From positions 7,801-71,800 of the forward strand of contig SFVC01000009.1 in NCBI GenBank assembly GCA_004560375.1: a stretch of 64,000 nt of DNA. Reading direction: 5' to 3'. The position numbers were made by a program, and so were the translations under genes. Shown here piece by piece: positions 16,005 to 25,232 of the stretch (positions are counted from its first letter, which is position 1; each line of letters begins with the position of its first letter). This DNA comes from a bacterium (GTDB lineage Bacteria; Bacillota; Clostridia; Oscillospirales; Oscillospiraceae). Below the pieces are notes generated by a model. That model was not told the DNA's origin. It saw only the letters and a program-made list of their open reading frames with translations, and ran no database searches.

Positions 16005-16988
16005 TCATAATTCTCCGTCCCGCACAAGAACAAATCGCGGTGATTCCCGCTTTTTTGCCAGAAATGCGTGCCAGCCGCTCCGCGCCCGGTGGCGGATGAC
16101 GGCAAAGCCGTTCCCCTCCAGGGCGGCGCGCACCTCGTCCTGCCGCCCGTCGATGACGCCGGAGGTGAGGAAGGCGCCGTCCTCCGTCAGAAAGTCTCCG
16201 GCCCTGGCCGACAGGGGGATAATCACGTCGGCCACAATGTTGGCCAGCACCACCCGGTTCCGCCCCGGCTCCAGCCTTGCCGCCAGCGTCCGGTCGCTGA
16301 GCACGTCCCCGGCCAGCACCGCCAGGCGATCCGGGCCGACGCCGTTGAGGGCGGCGTTCTCGAAGGCCACGTCCGCCGCCTTGGGGTCGATGTCCACCCC
16401 CACCGCCGCCGACGCCCCCAGGGCCAGCGCCGCGATGGCCAGGATGCCCGAGCCGCAGCCCAGATCCAGCACCCGATCTCCGGGGCGCAGCGCCTCCTCC
16501 AGCAGCTCCAGGCATAGCTGGGTGGTGGGGTGGCTGCCGGTGCCGAAGGTGAGGCCGGGATTCAAGTACAGCGGCACGCGCCCCTCCGGCACGGGCCGGC
16601 CCCGCAGCCAGTCGGGGACGATGTAGATCCGCTTGCCCACCGGGATGGGCTGATAGTACTTCTGCCAGGAGGTGGCCCAGTCCTCCTCCCGGAGGGAGAC
16701 GGTCTGGGGCTCGTACTCCTCCAGCCCCGTCAGATACCGCCGGAGCTGCCGCTGTCCCTCCTCATTGTCCGGGACGTAGAATTTCACCCGGCTGGCCCCC
16801 TTCATCCGCTGGGCCAGCCCCTCGTCCACATAGTCCCAATACTGCCGGTTCTGCTCCAGGAAGCGGAGGAACTCCCCCTCCTCCTCCACCACCAGCCCGG
16901 TCATGCCGTTGGCGGTGAGGGCGTCGCACACCCCGTCCAGCCGATCCGCCGGGACGGGGAGGGTGACTTCTAACCATCTATCGTCCAT
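16005..16988 (-). CDS. prmA: Ribosomal protein L11 methyltransferase
   Basis: 327 residues. An N-terminal substrate-recognition domain is followed by a Rossmann SAM methyltransferase with motif I LDLGCGSGILAI and motif IV LANIVADVI, matching PrmA, which methylates ribosomal protein L11. The stretch NPGLTFGTGSHPTT is a PrmA signature. It is the last gene of a minus-strand group with a small membrane protein and an XRE regulator upstream. Confidence 0.95.
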   Translation of the reverse strand: MDDRWLEVTLPVPADRLDGVCDALTANGMTGLVVEEEGEFLRFLEQNRQYWDYVDEGLAQRMKGASRVKFYVPDNEEGQRQLRRYLTGLEEYEPQTVSLREEDWATSWQKYYQPIPVGKRIYIVPDWLRGRPVPEGRVPLYLNPGLTFGTGSHPTTQLCLELLEEALRPGDRVLDLGCGSGILAIAALALGASAAVGVDIDPKAADVAFENAALNGVGPDRLAVLAGDVLSDRTLAARLEPGRNRVVLANIVADVIIPLSARAGDFLTEDGAFLTSGVIDGRQDEVRAALEGNGFAVIRHRARSGWHAFLAKKRESPRFVLVRDGEL

Positions 16989-16998
16989 AGGGAACTCC

Positions 16999-17313
16999 TC
17001 ATTTCACCTTGATCGACTTCACGCTGTCCAGGCGGATCAGCTTTTCGCACTCGTTCTTCTTGCCCTCGTTGGCCAGCACCAGGGCCCAGTCCTCGTCCGC
17101 GTCCAGGATTCTGCATTCCTTGCCGCACACGTCGAAGTCCCCGGCCTCCACGGTGAGCTCCACCGTCCGGCCGATCTGCTTGCGAACCTGCTCCCCCAGC
17201 CCCGCCGCCCGGAGATTGCCGATGCCGTTTTCCCGCAGGAGGCGCTCCAGCCGGCTCACCTTGCCCATGAGGACGAGCACCATGATAAACGCGAATAGGC
17301 CAAAGTATTCCAT
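16999..17313 (-). CDS. Small membrane-anchored protein of unknown function
   Basis: 104 residues. Residues 3-17 form one N-terminal membrane segment (FGLFAFIMVLVLMG), followed by a basic helix (RLERLLRENGI) and a cytoplasmic domain ending RLDSVKSIKVK. I do not recognise the family. It sits 13 bases after the XRE gene and 10 bases before prmA. The C-terminal part of the XRE gene has a comparable beta-rich 'KKRSKNEVRLLPL' pattern, so the two may be functionally linked. Confidence 0.7.
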   Translation of the reverse strand: MEYFGLFAFIMVLVLMGKVSRLERLLRENGIGNLRAAGLGEQVRKQIGRTVELTVEAGDFDVCGKECRILDADEDWALVLANEGKKNECEKLIRLDSVKSIKVK

Positions 17314-17326
17314 CGCCCGGCCCTCC

Positions 17327-17812
17327 TCAGGACAGATCCAGCGGGGAGCGGCGGGCCGCCTCCCCGTCCCGCAGGAACGTGACGGTGCTGATGGCGGCCA
17401 GGGGGAGGAGGCGCACCTCGTTTTTCGACCGCTTCTTCTGGTTTACCACCACCTCCACGCTGGCCCAGGCCCCGTCGAAGTCCCGGATGACGCACCAGTC
17501 ATGGAGGATGGGCATCCCGTCGTCGCTGTCATAGAAGGTCAGCTTCACCCGCCTCCCCTGGGCCTGCTTCAGCAGCCTGGTCACCGGGGGCTTGACGGGC
17601 GAACCCTTTTCGTCCACCCCGTCCTGGAGGAGGTAGTCGCAGCTCACCTCTAAAATCCGGGCCATGCGGACGATCTTGTCCGTCTCCGGGTAGGCCGCGT
17701 CCGACTCCCAGCGGCTCACCGCCTGCCGGGTCACCTCCAACTGCTCCGCCAGCTGTTCCTGGGTCAGGTTCTTGGCCCGCCGGGCCTCGGCCAGCTTGTT
17801 TCCGAAACTCAT
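17327..17812 (-). CDS. XRE-family transcriptional regulator
   Basis: 161 residues. An N-terminal helix-turn-helix (NLTQEQLAEQLEVTRQAVSRWES) covers residues 14-37, followed by AYPETDKIVRMARILEVSCDYLL, typical of Xre/SinR-type domains. The C-terminal about 85 residues form a separate beta-rich domain of unknown role. Probably a DNA-binding repressor, perhaps of its own operon. Confidence 0.85.
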   Translation of the reverse strand: MSFGNKLAEARRAKNLTQEQLAEQLEVTRQAVSRWESDAAYPETDKIVRMARILEVSCDYLLQDGVDEKGSPVKPPVTRLLKQAQGRRVKLTFYDSDDGMPILHDWCVIRDFDGAWASVEVVVNQKKRSKNEVRLLPLAAISTVTFLRDGEAARRSPLDLS

Positions 17813-17918
17813 AACATCACCTCATGGATTGGATGCCCCCAGCATACCAAAACCGGCCCGGATCACCAGCAAGTTCCCGTTTCACAATGTAACGTTTGGG
17901 TTGCACGGCCCTGCTTTT

Positions 17919-19091
17919 TCACAGATCCAGCATGATCCGCTCGATGCCCGCCACCGCGTCCTCCACCATGGCCTCCACGTCCAGCGCCTGCTCCGCCTCC
18001 TCCAGCTCCTCCGGCTTGGGCTTGGTGCGGGGGTGCTTGGGGGTGAACACGGTGCAGCAGTCCTCGTAGGGCAGGATGGAGGTTTCAAACGTCCCGATTT
18101 TCCGGGAGATCCGCACGATCTCCTCCTTGTCCATCCCCACCAGGGGCCGCAGGACGGGCAGGGTGCACACCCCGTCGGTGCACACCATGGCGTCCAGGGT
18201 CTGGCTGGCCACCTGGCCCACCGACTCGCCGGTGACCAGGGCCTGGATGCCGTTCTTCTCCGCCACCCGGCAGGCGATCCGCATCATGAACCGCCGCATG
18301 AGGATGGTGAACAGCTCCTCCGGGCAGGAGCGGCGCAGCTCCTCCTGTATGTTGGTAAAGGGCACCACGTGGACGCACTGCTTGCCCGTATAGGGCACCA
18401 GCAGCCGGGCCAGATCCAGCACCTTCTCCTTGGCCTCCGGGGAGGTGTAGGGGTAGGAGTAGTAGTGGATCATGTCCACAATGACCCCCCGCTTGGCGAT
18501 CATCCAGGAGGCCACGGGGGAGTCGATGCCGCCGGACAGCAGGGACAGCGCCCTGCCCCCCATGCCCACGGGCAGGCCTCCCGCCCCGGGCTCCGGGTCG
18601 GCGTGGACGTAGGCGTCGAAGTCCCGCACCTCCACGTGGATGGTCAGATCCGGGTGGTGCATATCCGCCGTCAGGTGGGGGAACCGCTGGTGGAGTTCCC
18701 CGCCCACGTACTGGGACAGCTGGATGGAGGTCATGGGGAAGGATTTGTCCGCCCGCTTGCTCTCCACCTTGAAGGATTTGGCCGCCCGGAGCTTGTCCCC
18801 CAGGTAGTCGGCGGCGCAGTCCGTGATGGCGTCCCTGTCCTTGGGGCAGGCCCGGGCCCGGCACAGGCCCACCGCCCCGAACAGCTTCGTCATGGCCGTC
18901 CACGCGCCCTCGAAGTCCGCCGTGCCGTCCAGCGGCTCCACGTAGGTGGTGGACTGGCGGGTGTATACCTTGAAGGGGCCGTACTTCTTCAGCCGCCGCT
19001 TGGCGTTGCCCATGAGCTTTTCCTCAAAGCCCCGGCGGTTCAGCCCCTTTAATACCATTTCGCCCTGCTTGAGCAGGATGATCTCTCCCAT
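17919..19091 (-). CDS. thiI: tRNA 4-thiouridine sulfurtransferase
   Basis: 390 residues. An N-terminal ferredoxin-like/THUMP domain precedes the PP-loop ATPase motif LSGGIDSPVASWM. ThiI adenylates U8 of tRNAs and uses persulfide sulfur to make 4-thiouridine, and it can supply sulfur for the thiamine thiazole. No C-terminal rhodanese domain is present, as usual in Firmicutes; the partner cysteine desulfurase is not next to it. Confidence 0.95.
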   Translation of the reverse strand: MGEIILLKQGEMVLKGLNRRGFEEKLMGNAKRRLKKYGPFKVYTRQSTTYVEPLDGTADFEGAWTAMTKLFGAVGLCRARACPKDRDAITDCAADYLGDKLRAAKSFKVESKRADKSFPMTSIQLSQYVGGELHQRFPHLTADMHHPDLTIHVEVRDFDAYVHADPEPGAGGLPVGMGGRALSLLSGGIDSPVASWMIAKRGVIVDMIHYYSYPYTSPEAKEKVLDLARLLVPYTGKQCVHVVPFTNIQEELRRSCPEELFTILMRRFMMRIACRVAEKNGIQALVTGESVGQVASQTLDAMVCTDGVCTLPVLRPLVGMDKEEIVRISRKIGTFETSILPYEDCCTVFTPKHPRTKPKPEELEEAEQALDVEAMVEDAVAGIERIMLDL

Positions 19092-19144
19092 GTCAATTCC
19101 CTTGCTTTCTTCAATGTGTCAAATATGCCGTTTTCCCGTGTGCT

Positions 19145-19273
19145 GTAGGGGAGGGGCTTGCCCCTCCCGCCTTGAAGGGTCAGAGACCCTTTCCCACGGG
19201 AGGGGCAAGAGTCTCGTCTTCGACTCGGTCGGCGATGGACGTGTGCCACCGGCACACATCGCCCCGCCCCTAC
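19145..19273. repeat. REP/MITE-like element with inverted ends
   Basis: A 129-base unit. It begins GTAGGGGAGGGGC and ends GCCCCGCCCCTAC, inverted ends matching at 12 of 13 bases. Inside are the palindrome shared with the RAYT gene (19149-19168), a hairpin AAGGGTC/GACCCTT (19175-19191) and a long interrupted hairpin GGCGATG..GTGTGCC/GGCACAC..CATCGCC (19230-19263). The right end overlaps the last codon and TAG stop of comFC. Confidence 0.65.
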
Positions 19274-19920
19274 CGGCGGGCCCGGGCGAGCGTGAGGGCC
19301 ACCACCGTGTCCGCCCCGGCGGCGCGCAGGCAGGCGGCGCATTCGCCTAGGGTGGAGCCGGTGGTCACCACGTCGTCCACCAGTACCACCCGCTTCCCGG
19401 CCAGATCCAGCCCGGGCAGGGGACGGTAGGCCCCGGCGATGTTGGCCCGCCGCTCCTCCTCCGTCCGGAGGCGGGACTGCTCCCCGGCGGCCCGGATCTT
19501 CTCCAGGGTGGGGGCCGCGGGCAGGCCGGCGACCTCTCCCACCCGGCGGGCCAGCAGCTCCGCCTGATCGTAGCCCCGCCGCTTTTTCCGCTTGGGGTGG
19601 AGGGGCGCCCAGGTGACGAGATCCACCGTGCCGTCCCATCGGTCGGACAGGCACTGGGCCATCAGCTCTCCGAACAGGGCGGCGTGGGTGGCGCCGCCGT
19701 TGAACTTGTAGCGGTGGACGCCCTCCCGCACCCCGTCCCGGTACCACAGCGGGGACAGGCAGGCGTCGCAGCCCTCCACCGGCCCGCCCGGGCCGTCCGT
19801 CCAGGGAAGGATCCCCTCGCACAGGGCGCACATCCCCTCCTCGCCCCGCTCCAAAATCCGGCCGCAGAAGGGGCACTTGGGCGGGTAGAGCAGCCCCAGC
19901 AGGGCCCGGAACAGCTTCAC
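19270..19920 (-). CDS. comFC: ComF-family phosphoribosyltransferase-like protein
   Basis: 216 residues. N-terminal zinc-finger cysteines (CPFCGRIL, CALC, CDAC) are followed by a phosphoribosyltransferase-type domain with the PRPP-loop VVLVDDVVTTGSTL. In naturally competent bacteria ComFC is needed for DNA uptake; no other com genes are nearby. GTG 19920 overlaps the stop of the ribbon-helix-helix gene. The stop codon lies within the REP-like element, so the native C-terminus may have been altered. Confidence 0.88.
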   Translation of the reverse strand: MKLFRALLGLLYPPKCPFCGRILERGEEGMCALCEGILPWTDGPGGPVEGCDACLSPLWYRDGVREGVHRYKFNGGATHAALFGELMAQCLSDRWDGTVDLVTWAPLHPKRKKRRGYDQAELLARRVGEVAGLPAAPTLEKIRAAGEQSRLRTEEERRANIAGAYRPLPGLDLAGKRVVLVDDVVTTGSTLGECAACLRAAGADTVVALTLARARR

Positions 19921-20102
19921 GGCCCGTCGTCCCCGGGCAGGGGGTCGATGGGGCCGTTCTTTTTCTCGAAGTCCAGCACGCACTGGTTCATCAGGTACAG
20001 GATCTGACGGCTCATGGAGCGGCCCTCGTAGGCCGCCACCGACCGGAACTTGTCGTGGAGCTCCCGGTTCATGCGGATGGTGAGGTAAATCTTGTCCTTC
20101 AT
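19917..20102 (-). CDS. Arc-like ribbon-helix-helix protein
   Basis: 61 residues. The pattern KIYLTIRMNRELHDKFRSVAAYEGRSMSRQILYLMNQCV matches an Arc/MetJ-type ribbon-helix-helix: one beta-strand then two helices, binding DNA as a dimer. The Asp/Pro-rich tail is not part of the fold. Its stop overlaps the comFC start, so it may regulate that pair; no toxin gene adjoins it. Confidence 0.75.
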   Translation of the reverse strand: MKDKIYLTIRMNRELHDKFRSVAAYEGRSMSRQILYLMNQCVLDFEKKNGPIDPLPGDDGP

Positions 20103-20277
20103 TGGCCCAGCCCCCTTTTCAGGCAGTCATAGGACAACAATACCCGATGGATTGATTCTTAGCGAATTTTCAAGGTATTTTTAAGGCATAAAATCTGGGG
20201 CTGGGACGCCGCCGCGTGACAGGGTTGGAGCCCGCCGTGGAGCGGCTGGACAGGCTGCACATGAAAAACGCAAAAAA

Positions 20278-20307
20278 TACCGCCCGGAGGAGATCCTCCG
20301 GGCGGTA
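20278..20307 (-). terminator. Terminator after secG
   Basis: Stem TACCGCCCGGAGGA paired with TCCTCCGGGCGGTA, followed on the minus strand by TTTTTTGCGTTTTTC. Confidence 0.85.
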
Positions 20308-20321
20308 TTTGTTCGCGGACG

Positions 20322-20558
20322 TTACAGCAGGCAGATGACCAGGGTGAGGATCATAAAGACCACGGCCACCCACTTCGTCATGCGGGCCAGCCGGGCGTCG
20401 GCGGACTTGGCCTTGTTCTTGGACAGGAAGGTGTCCGCGCCGCCGGCGATGGCGCCGGACAGACCGGCGCTCTTGCCGGACTGGAGCATGACGATGGCCA
20501 CCAGGGCCAGGGCCACGATGAAGTAGATGATGGACAAAACGATCTGGGCGGTAGTCAT
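20322..20558 (-). CDS. secG: Preprotein translocase subunit SecG
   Basis: 78 residues with two membrane segments (about 5-25 and 57-77) joined by a loop with MLQSGKSAGLSGAIAGGAD, the SecG signature. It is part of the SecYEG channel. An in-frame ATG at 20567 is too close to the GGAAAGG ribosome site; ATG 20558 has correct spacing and the normal length. Confidence 0.93.
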   Translation of the reverse strand: MTTAQIVLSIIYFIVALALVAIVMLQSGKSAGLSGAIAGGADTFLSKNKAKSADARLARMTKWVAVVFMILTLVICLL

Positions 20559-20627
20559 GTGACTCATATCCTTTCCGTTGAAGGGTTTTTTCTGAAAACG
20601 GGCGGTCTGCCCCCGCAAGTGTAAGCT

Positions 20628-20656
20628 ATGATACCACATCCGGAGACAGATTGCAA
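20628..20656 (-). promoter_or_regulatory. Promoter of secG
   Basis: Minus strand TTGCAA, 17 bases, TATCAT, about 70 bases from the secG start. Confidence 0.65.
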
Positions 20657-20708
20657 GGGGTATTTCCCGGCCGGACAGGAAAAAAGGGCCGCCCTTTTGG
20701 TTTGCCTG

Positions 20709-20737
20709 TTGAAATAGCCTCGGAAACTTGGTATAAT
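20709..20737 (+). promoter_or_regulatory. Promoter of recJ
   Basis: TTGAAA, 17 bases, TATAAT, 60 bases upstream of the chosen recJ ATG. It rules out the upstream open-frame start at 20651. Confidence 0.75.
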
Positions 20738-20797
20738 AAGATGTTATGTATCAGGAGAGGAGGCCCCAGGCGGGGCGGAAAAGCAAGGTATGACGGG

Positions 20798-22861
20798 ATG
20801 AGATACGACAACTGGAAGATACGCGGGCCTGGTCTGCCCAAGCTCCGCCGGGAGCTGGAGGAGACGGGACTTGCCCCGCTGTGCGCCGCGGTGCTGGCCG
20901 CCCGGGGGATTGGAAGCCGGGAGGAGGCCGCCCGCTTCCTGGCCGACGGCCCGGAGCGGTTTCACGATCCCTTTCTGCTGAAGGACATGGACAGGGCGGT
21001 GGCCCGGGTGCGCCGGGCCATGGAGACGGGGGAGACGGTGTGCGTCTACGGGGACTATGACGTGGACGGCATCACCGCCACCTGCCTGCTCGCCGAGGCG
21101 CTGGCCCTGCTGGGCGGGAAGGCGGTCAGCTATATCCCCGACCGCTCGGAGGAGGGCTACGGCCTGAACCCCCGGGCGGTGGAACGGCTGGCGGGGCAGG
21201 GGGTCACCCTCATCGTCACCGTGGACTGCGGCATCACCGCGGCGGCGGAGGTGGACTACGCCCGCACCCTGGGGGTGGACGTGGTGGTGACCGACCACCA
21301 CCACTGCAAGACCGCCATCCCCGACGGGGCGGCGGTGGTGGATCCCCGGCGGCCCGACTGTACCTATCCCTTCCCGGAGCTGGCGGGGGTGGGGGTGGCC
21401 CTGAAGCTGGCCCAGGCCCTGGCGGGCCGGGAGCGGGAGGAGGAGCTGCTGTTGCGCTTCGGGGAGCTGGCCGCCATCGGCACCGTGGCCGACGTGATGC
21501 GCCTCACCGACGAGAACCGGGCCCTGGTGCGACAGGGGCTGATCCTGCTGGGCCGGACAAAGCGGCCCGGGTTGCGGGCGCTGCTGCGGGAGGCGGGGCT
21601 GGAGCCGGGGGGGACGCCCACGGCGGTGACCATCGGCTACGGCCTGGCCCCCCGGATCAATGCCGCGGGCCGGATGGAGCAGGCCATGGTGGCCCTGGAG
21701 CTTCTCCACACCCGGGACGTGGATCGGGGGGAGGAGCTGGCGGGTATCCTGTGCAGCCTGAACCGGGAGCGGCAGGCCATCGAGTTGGAGATCTACCGCC
21801 AGTGCGACGGGATGTTGGAGGAGAACCCCGCCCTGACCCAGCCCTGCGTGGTGATGGCGGGGGAGGGCTGGCACCAGGGGGTGGTGGGCATTGTGGCCTC
21901 CCGGCTGGCGGAGAAGTACGCCTGCCCCACCTTTATGATCAGCCTGGAGCACGGCCTGGGCAAGGCGTCCTGCCGTTCCTTCGGGGGCTTCAACCTGTTC
22001 GCCGCCCTGGAAGCGTGCGCCCCTCTGTTTGAGGCCTACGGCGGCCATGAGATGGCGGCGGGCTTCACCATCCGGGAGGAGAACATCCCCGCCTTCCGGG
22101 AGCGGATCTGCGCTCTGGTGTCGGAGTACGCCGGGGGCGAGCCCATGGAGTCCTCCATCGACGTGGACGCGGAGGTGGACGACTGCGGCCTGCTGAGCAC
22201 CGGGCAGGTGGACGGCCTGTCCGTGCTGGAGCCCTTCGGGGCGGGCAACCCCAAGCCGGTGCTGCTGCTGCGTTCGGCGGCGGTGCTGTCCTGCTGCGAC
22301 GTGGGGAACGGGCGGCACCTGAAGATGCGGGTGCGGCGGGACGGGGTGGTGCTGGACGCCATCTTCTTCTCCGCCAACTGCGCTCAGTGCGGCGTATCCC
22401 AGGGGGACAGGCTGGATCTGCTTTTTCACCCCCAGATCAACGAGTTCCGGGGCAGCCGCGCGGTGCAGCTTCAGATCTGCGACCTGCGCCCCGCCCCCAC
22501 CCGGGCCCAGCTGGAGCGGGAGCTGTTCCGGCGGCTCCAGGAGGGGGAGGCCCTGTCCCGATGGGAGGCGGGCCTGCTGCTGCCGTCCCGGCGGGACTTT
22601 GCCCGGCTGTGGCGCTTTTTGGAGCGGGCCTGCGCCGGGGAGGGGGCGCCTACCGGCCCCGCCCTGCTGAAGCAGGCGGCCCGCCAGCCGGACGGCCGGT
22701 GGGCCTATGGCCGCACCCTGGTGTGCCTCCATGTGATGGGGGACCGGGGGCTCATCGCGGTGGAGCGGGAGCGGCTGCGCCTGTGCCGCCCGGAACACAA
22801 GGTGGATCTGGAGCAGGCTGAGCTGATGCGGCAGCTGAGGATCTTTTTAGACGAGGATTGA
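20798..22861 (+). CDS. recJ: Single-stranded-DNA-specific exonuclease RecJ
   Basis: 687 residues of the DHH superfamily. Metal-binding motifs VYGDYDVDGITA, VTVDCGIT and VVTDHHH are present, and the DHHA1 motif appears as YGGHEMAAGFTI. It degrades single-stranded DNA 5' to 3' in recombination and repair. Unlike the roughly 800-residue Bacillus form the C-terminus is shorter. ATG 20798 follows AAGG at nine bases; ATGs nearer the promoter lack a ribosome site. Confidence 0.95.
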   Translation: MRYDNWKIRGPGLPKLRRELEETGLAPLCAAVLAARGIGSREEAARFLADGPERFHDPFLLKDMDRAVARVRRAMETGETVCVYGDYDVDGITATCLLAEALALLGGKAVSYIPDRSEEGYGLNPRAVERLAGQGVTLIVTVDCGITAAAEVDYARTLGVDVVVTDHHHCKTAIPDGAAVVDPRRPDCTYPFPELAGVGVALKLAQALAGREREEELLLRFGELAAIGTVADVMRLTDENRALVRQGLILLGRTKRPGLRALLREAGLEPGGTPTAVTIGYGLAPRINAAGRMEQAMVALELLHTRDVDRGEELAGILCSLNRERQAIELEIYRQCDGMLEENPALTQPCVVMAGEGWHQGVVGIVASRLAEKYACPTFMISLEHGLGKASCRSFGGFNLFAALEACAPLFEAYGGHEMAAGFTIREENIPAFRERICALVSEYAGGEPMESSIDVDAEVDDCGLLSTGQVDGLSVLEPFGAGNPKPVLLLRSAAVLSCCDVGNGRHLKMRVRRDGVVLDAIFFSANCAQCGVSQGDRLDLLFHPQINEFRGSRAVQLQICDLRPAPTRAQLERELFRRLQEGEALSRWEAGLLLPSRRDFARLWRFLERACAGEGAPTGPALLKQAARQPDGRWAYGRTLVCLHVMGDRGLIAVERERLRLCRPEHKVDLEQAELMRQLRIFLDED

Positions 22862-22939
22862 CCGGGTGGAACGCGCCCGACGGGATCCCCGCACAGTCCA
22901 GGGAAGCGAGCCCCGCTTCCGCAAAGGAGGATCCAGACG

Positions 22940-25177
22940 ATGGATTTGGCCCATACACGATATGAAGAACTGGAGCAGCACATTTTAAAGATCAATCCCG
23001 CCGCCGACACCGGGCGGATCCGGGCGGCCTTTGAGTACGCCGACAACCACCACGGGCCCCAGCTGCGCAAGAGCGGGGAGCCCTATATCATCCACCCCAT
23101 CGCCGTGGCCGAGATCATTAACGAGCTGGAGCTGGATCAGGATTCCATCATCGCCGCCCTGCTCCACGACTGCATTGAGGATACCGACTCCACCCATGAC
23201 GAGATCGCCCGGCTGTTCGGCGCTCAGGTGGCGGATCTGGTGGAGGGGGTCACCAAGCTCACCCGGATGCAGTACACCTCCCGGGAGGACGAGCAGATGG
23301 AGAACCTGCGAAAGATGTTCATGGCCATGGCCAAGGACGTGCGGGTGATCCTCATCAAGCTGTGCGACCGGCTCCACAATATGCGGACGCTCCAGTACCA
23401 GTCCGACGCCAAGCAGAAGGAGAAGTCCCTGGAGACCATGGAGGTGTACGCCCCCATCGCCCACCGGCTGGGGATGCAGAAGCTGAAGTGGGAACTGGAG
23501 GATCTGTCCCTGAAGTACCTGGATCCGGTGGGCTACCACGATGTGGAGCAGGCCCTCCGGGATCTGACCACGGAGAACTCCGAGTTCCTGGAGCGGATGC
23601 AGAAGCAGATCGAGGAGCGGCTCCGGGCGGACGGCCTGCAGTGCACGGTGTACGGGCGGCTCAAGCACCTGTATTCCATCTACCGGAAGATGTACGCCCA
23701 GAACAAGACCATCAAGGAGATCTTCGACATCTATGCTTTCCGGGTCATGGTGGACGACATCCCCTCCTGCTACAATGTGCTGGGCTGCGTCCACGATATG
23801 TTCAAGCCGGTGCTGGGGCGGTTTAAGGACTATATCGGCACGCCCAAGCCCAACGGTTACCAGTCTTTGCACACCACCGTGGTGGGCCGGGAGGGCATCC
23901 CCTTCGAGATCCAGATCCGCACCTGGCAGATGCACCAGACGGCGGAATACGGCGTGGCCGCTCACTGGAAGTACAAGCAGGGCATGGCCAACCAGAACCT
24001 GGGCACCGAGCGGGAGTTCGAGTGGGTTCGCAAGCTGCTGGAGAGCCAGCAGGACGCCGACCCGGACGAGTTTGTCCGCACACTCCGGGTGGATATGTTC
24101 TCCGACGAGGTGTTTGTATTTACCCCCAACGGGGATGTAAAGAGCCTGCCCGCCGGGGCCACCCCCATCGACTTTGCCTACTCCATCCACTCCGCCGTGG
24201 GCAACTCCATGACCGGGGCCAGGGTGAACGGGCGCATCGTCACCTTTGAGACGCCGCTGAAAAACGGCGACATTGTGGAGATCATCACCTCCAAAAATGC
24301 CCACGGCCCCAGCCGGGACTGGATGAAGATCTGCAAGTCCAACGAGGCCCGGAACAAGATCCGCCAGTGGTTCAAAAAGGAGCGCCGGGAGGAGAACATC
24401 GCCACCGGCCGGGCCATGTTTGAGACGGAGCTGAAGCACGCGGGGCTGTCCATCGCCGCCATCACCGCCACCTCCGACCTGACCGATACCCTGCTGCGCC
24501 GGGTGCGCTTCGGCTCGCTGGACGAGCTGTACGCCGCCATCGGCTACGGTGGTATGTCCGCCCAGAAGGCGGTGGGCCGGATGAAGGAGGAGCTCACCCG
24601 GCTGGGCCGGCTGGAGCGCCAGCGGGCGGAGCAGGAGGCCCTTCGCACCGCCGCCACCACCGGGGAGGCCATCTTCCCCGCGGGCAAGGCGGGGGCCGCC
24701 CCCAAGCCCCGCCACTCGGACAACGGCATCATCGTGGAGGGGCTGGACAACTGCATGGTGAAGTTCTCCAAGTGCTGCACGCCGGTGCCGGGGGATCCGG
24801 TGGTGGGCTTTATCACCAAGGGCTATGGCGTGTCCATCCACCGGCAGGACTGCCCCAACGCCGACCCCTCCAGGCGCAAGCCGGAGGAGGCGGGGCGCTG
24901 GGTGAAGGTGGCCTGGGCGCAGGCCGGGGAGGACGCCCACTTCCGCACGTCCCTGGAGATCTCCGCCAAGGATCGGGACGGGCTGACCCTGGACGTGGCC
25001 ATGGCGCTGTCCGCCCAGAAGGTGCGGCTGAACAACATCTCCGCCCGGAGCCAGCCGGACGGCTACGCCATGGTGAACCTGGAGATGTCCGTCAAGGACA
25101 AGGCGGAGCTGTCCGCCGTGATCAACAAGCTGTCCGCCGTGCCGGGGGTGTTCCTGGTTCGCCGCGCGGGGGGATAA
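22940..25177 (+). CDS. relA: Bifunctional (p)ppGpp synthetase/hydrolase, RelA/SpoT family
   Basis: 745 residues. The HD hydrolase domain shows LLHDCIEDTD, so hydrolysis is probably active. The synthetase domain has YQSLHTTVVGREG, the TGS domain has VFVFTPNGDVKSLPAGATPIDFAY, and there is a C-terminal zinc-finger/ACT region with CCTPVPGDPVVG. It controls the stringent response. GCAAAGGAGGATCC precedes the ATG. The adjacent recJ-relA order is frequent in Clostridia, where apt often lies between; apt is absent here. Confidence 0.96.
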   Translation: MDLAHTRYEELEQHILKINPAADTGRIRAAFEYADNHHGPQLRKSGEPYIIHPIAVAEIINELELDQDSIIAALLHDCIEDTDSTHDEIARLFGAQVADLVEGVTKLTRMQYTSREDEQMENLRKMFMAMAKDVRVILIKLCDRLHNMRTLQYQSDAKQKEKSLETMEVYAPIAHRLGMQKLKWELEDLSLKYLDPVGYHDVEQALRDLTTENSEFLERMQKQIEERLRADGLQCTVYGRLKHLYSIYRKMYAQNKTIKEIFDIYAFRVMVDDIPSCYNVLGCVHDMFKPVLGRFKDYIGTPKPNGYQSLHTTVVGREGIPFEIQIRTWQMHQTAEYGVAAHWKYKQGMANQNLGTEREFEWVRKLLESQQDADPDEFVRTLRVDMFSDEVFVFTPNGDVKSLPAGATPIDFAYSIHSAVGNSMTGARVNGRIVTFETPLKNGDIVEIITSKNAHGPSRDWMKICKSNEARNKIRQWFKKERREENIATGRAMFETELKHAGLSIAAITATSDLTDTLLRRVRFGSLDELYAAIGYGGMSAQKAVGRMKEELTRLGRLERQRAEQEALRTAATTGEAIFPAGKAGAAPKPRHSDNGIIVEGLDNCMVKFSKCCTPVPGDPVVGFITKGYGVSIHRQDCPNADPSRRKPEEAGRWVKVAWAQAGEDAHFRTSLEISAKDRDGLTLDVAMALSAQKVRLNNISARSQPDGYAMVNLEMSVKDKAELSAVINKLSAVPGVFLVRRAGG

Positions 25178-25232
25178 GCCCTGCCCCCTGATTCCTGCTT
25201 GAAATACCTGTGTGTTAGGAGTTGATTTTACA

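Noticed and set aside
20195..20265. tRNA-like fragment after secG on the minus strand (GGGCTCCAACCC resembles a T-arm)
   Set aside because: No complete cloverleaf or acceptor stem could be built.
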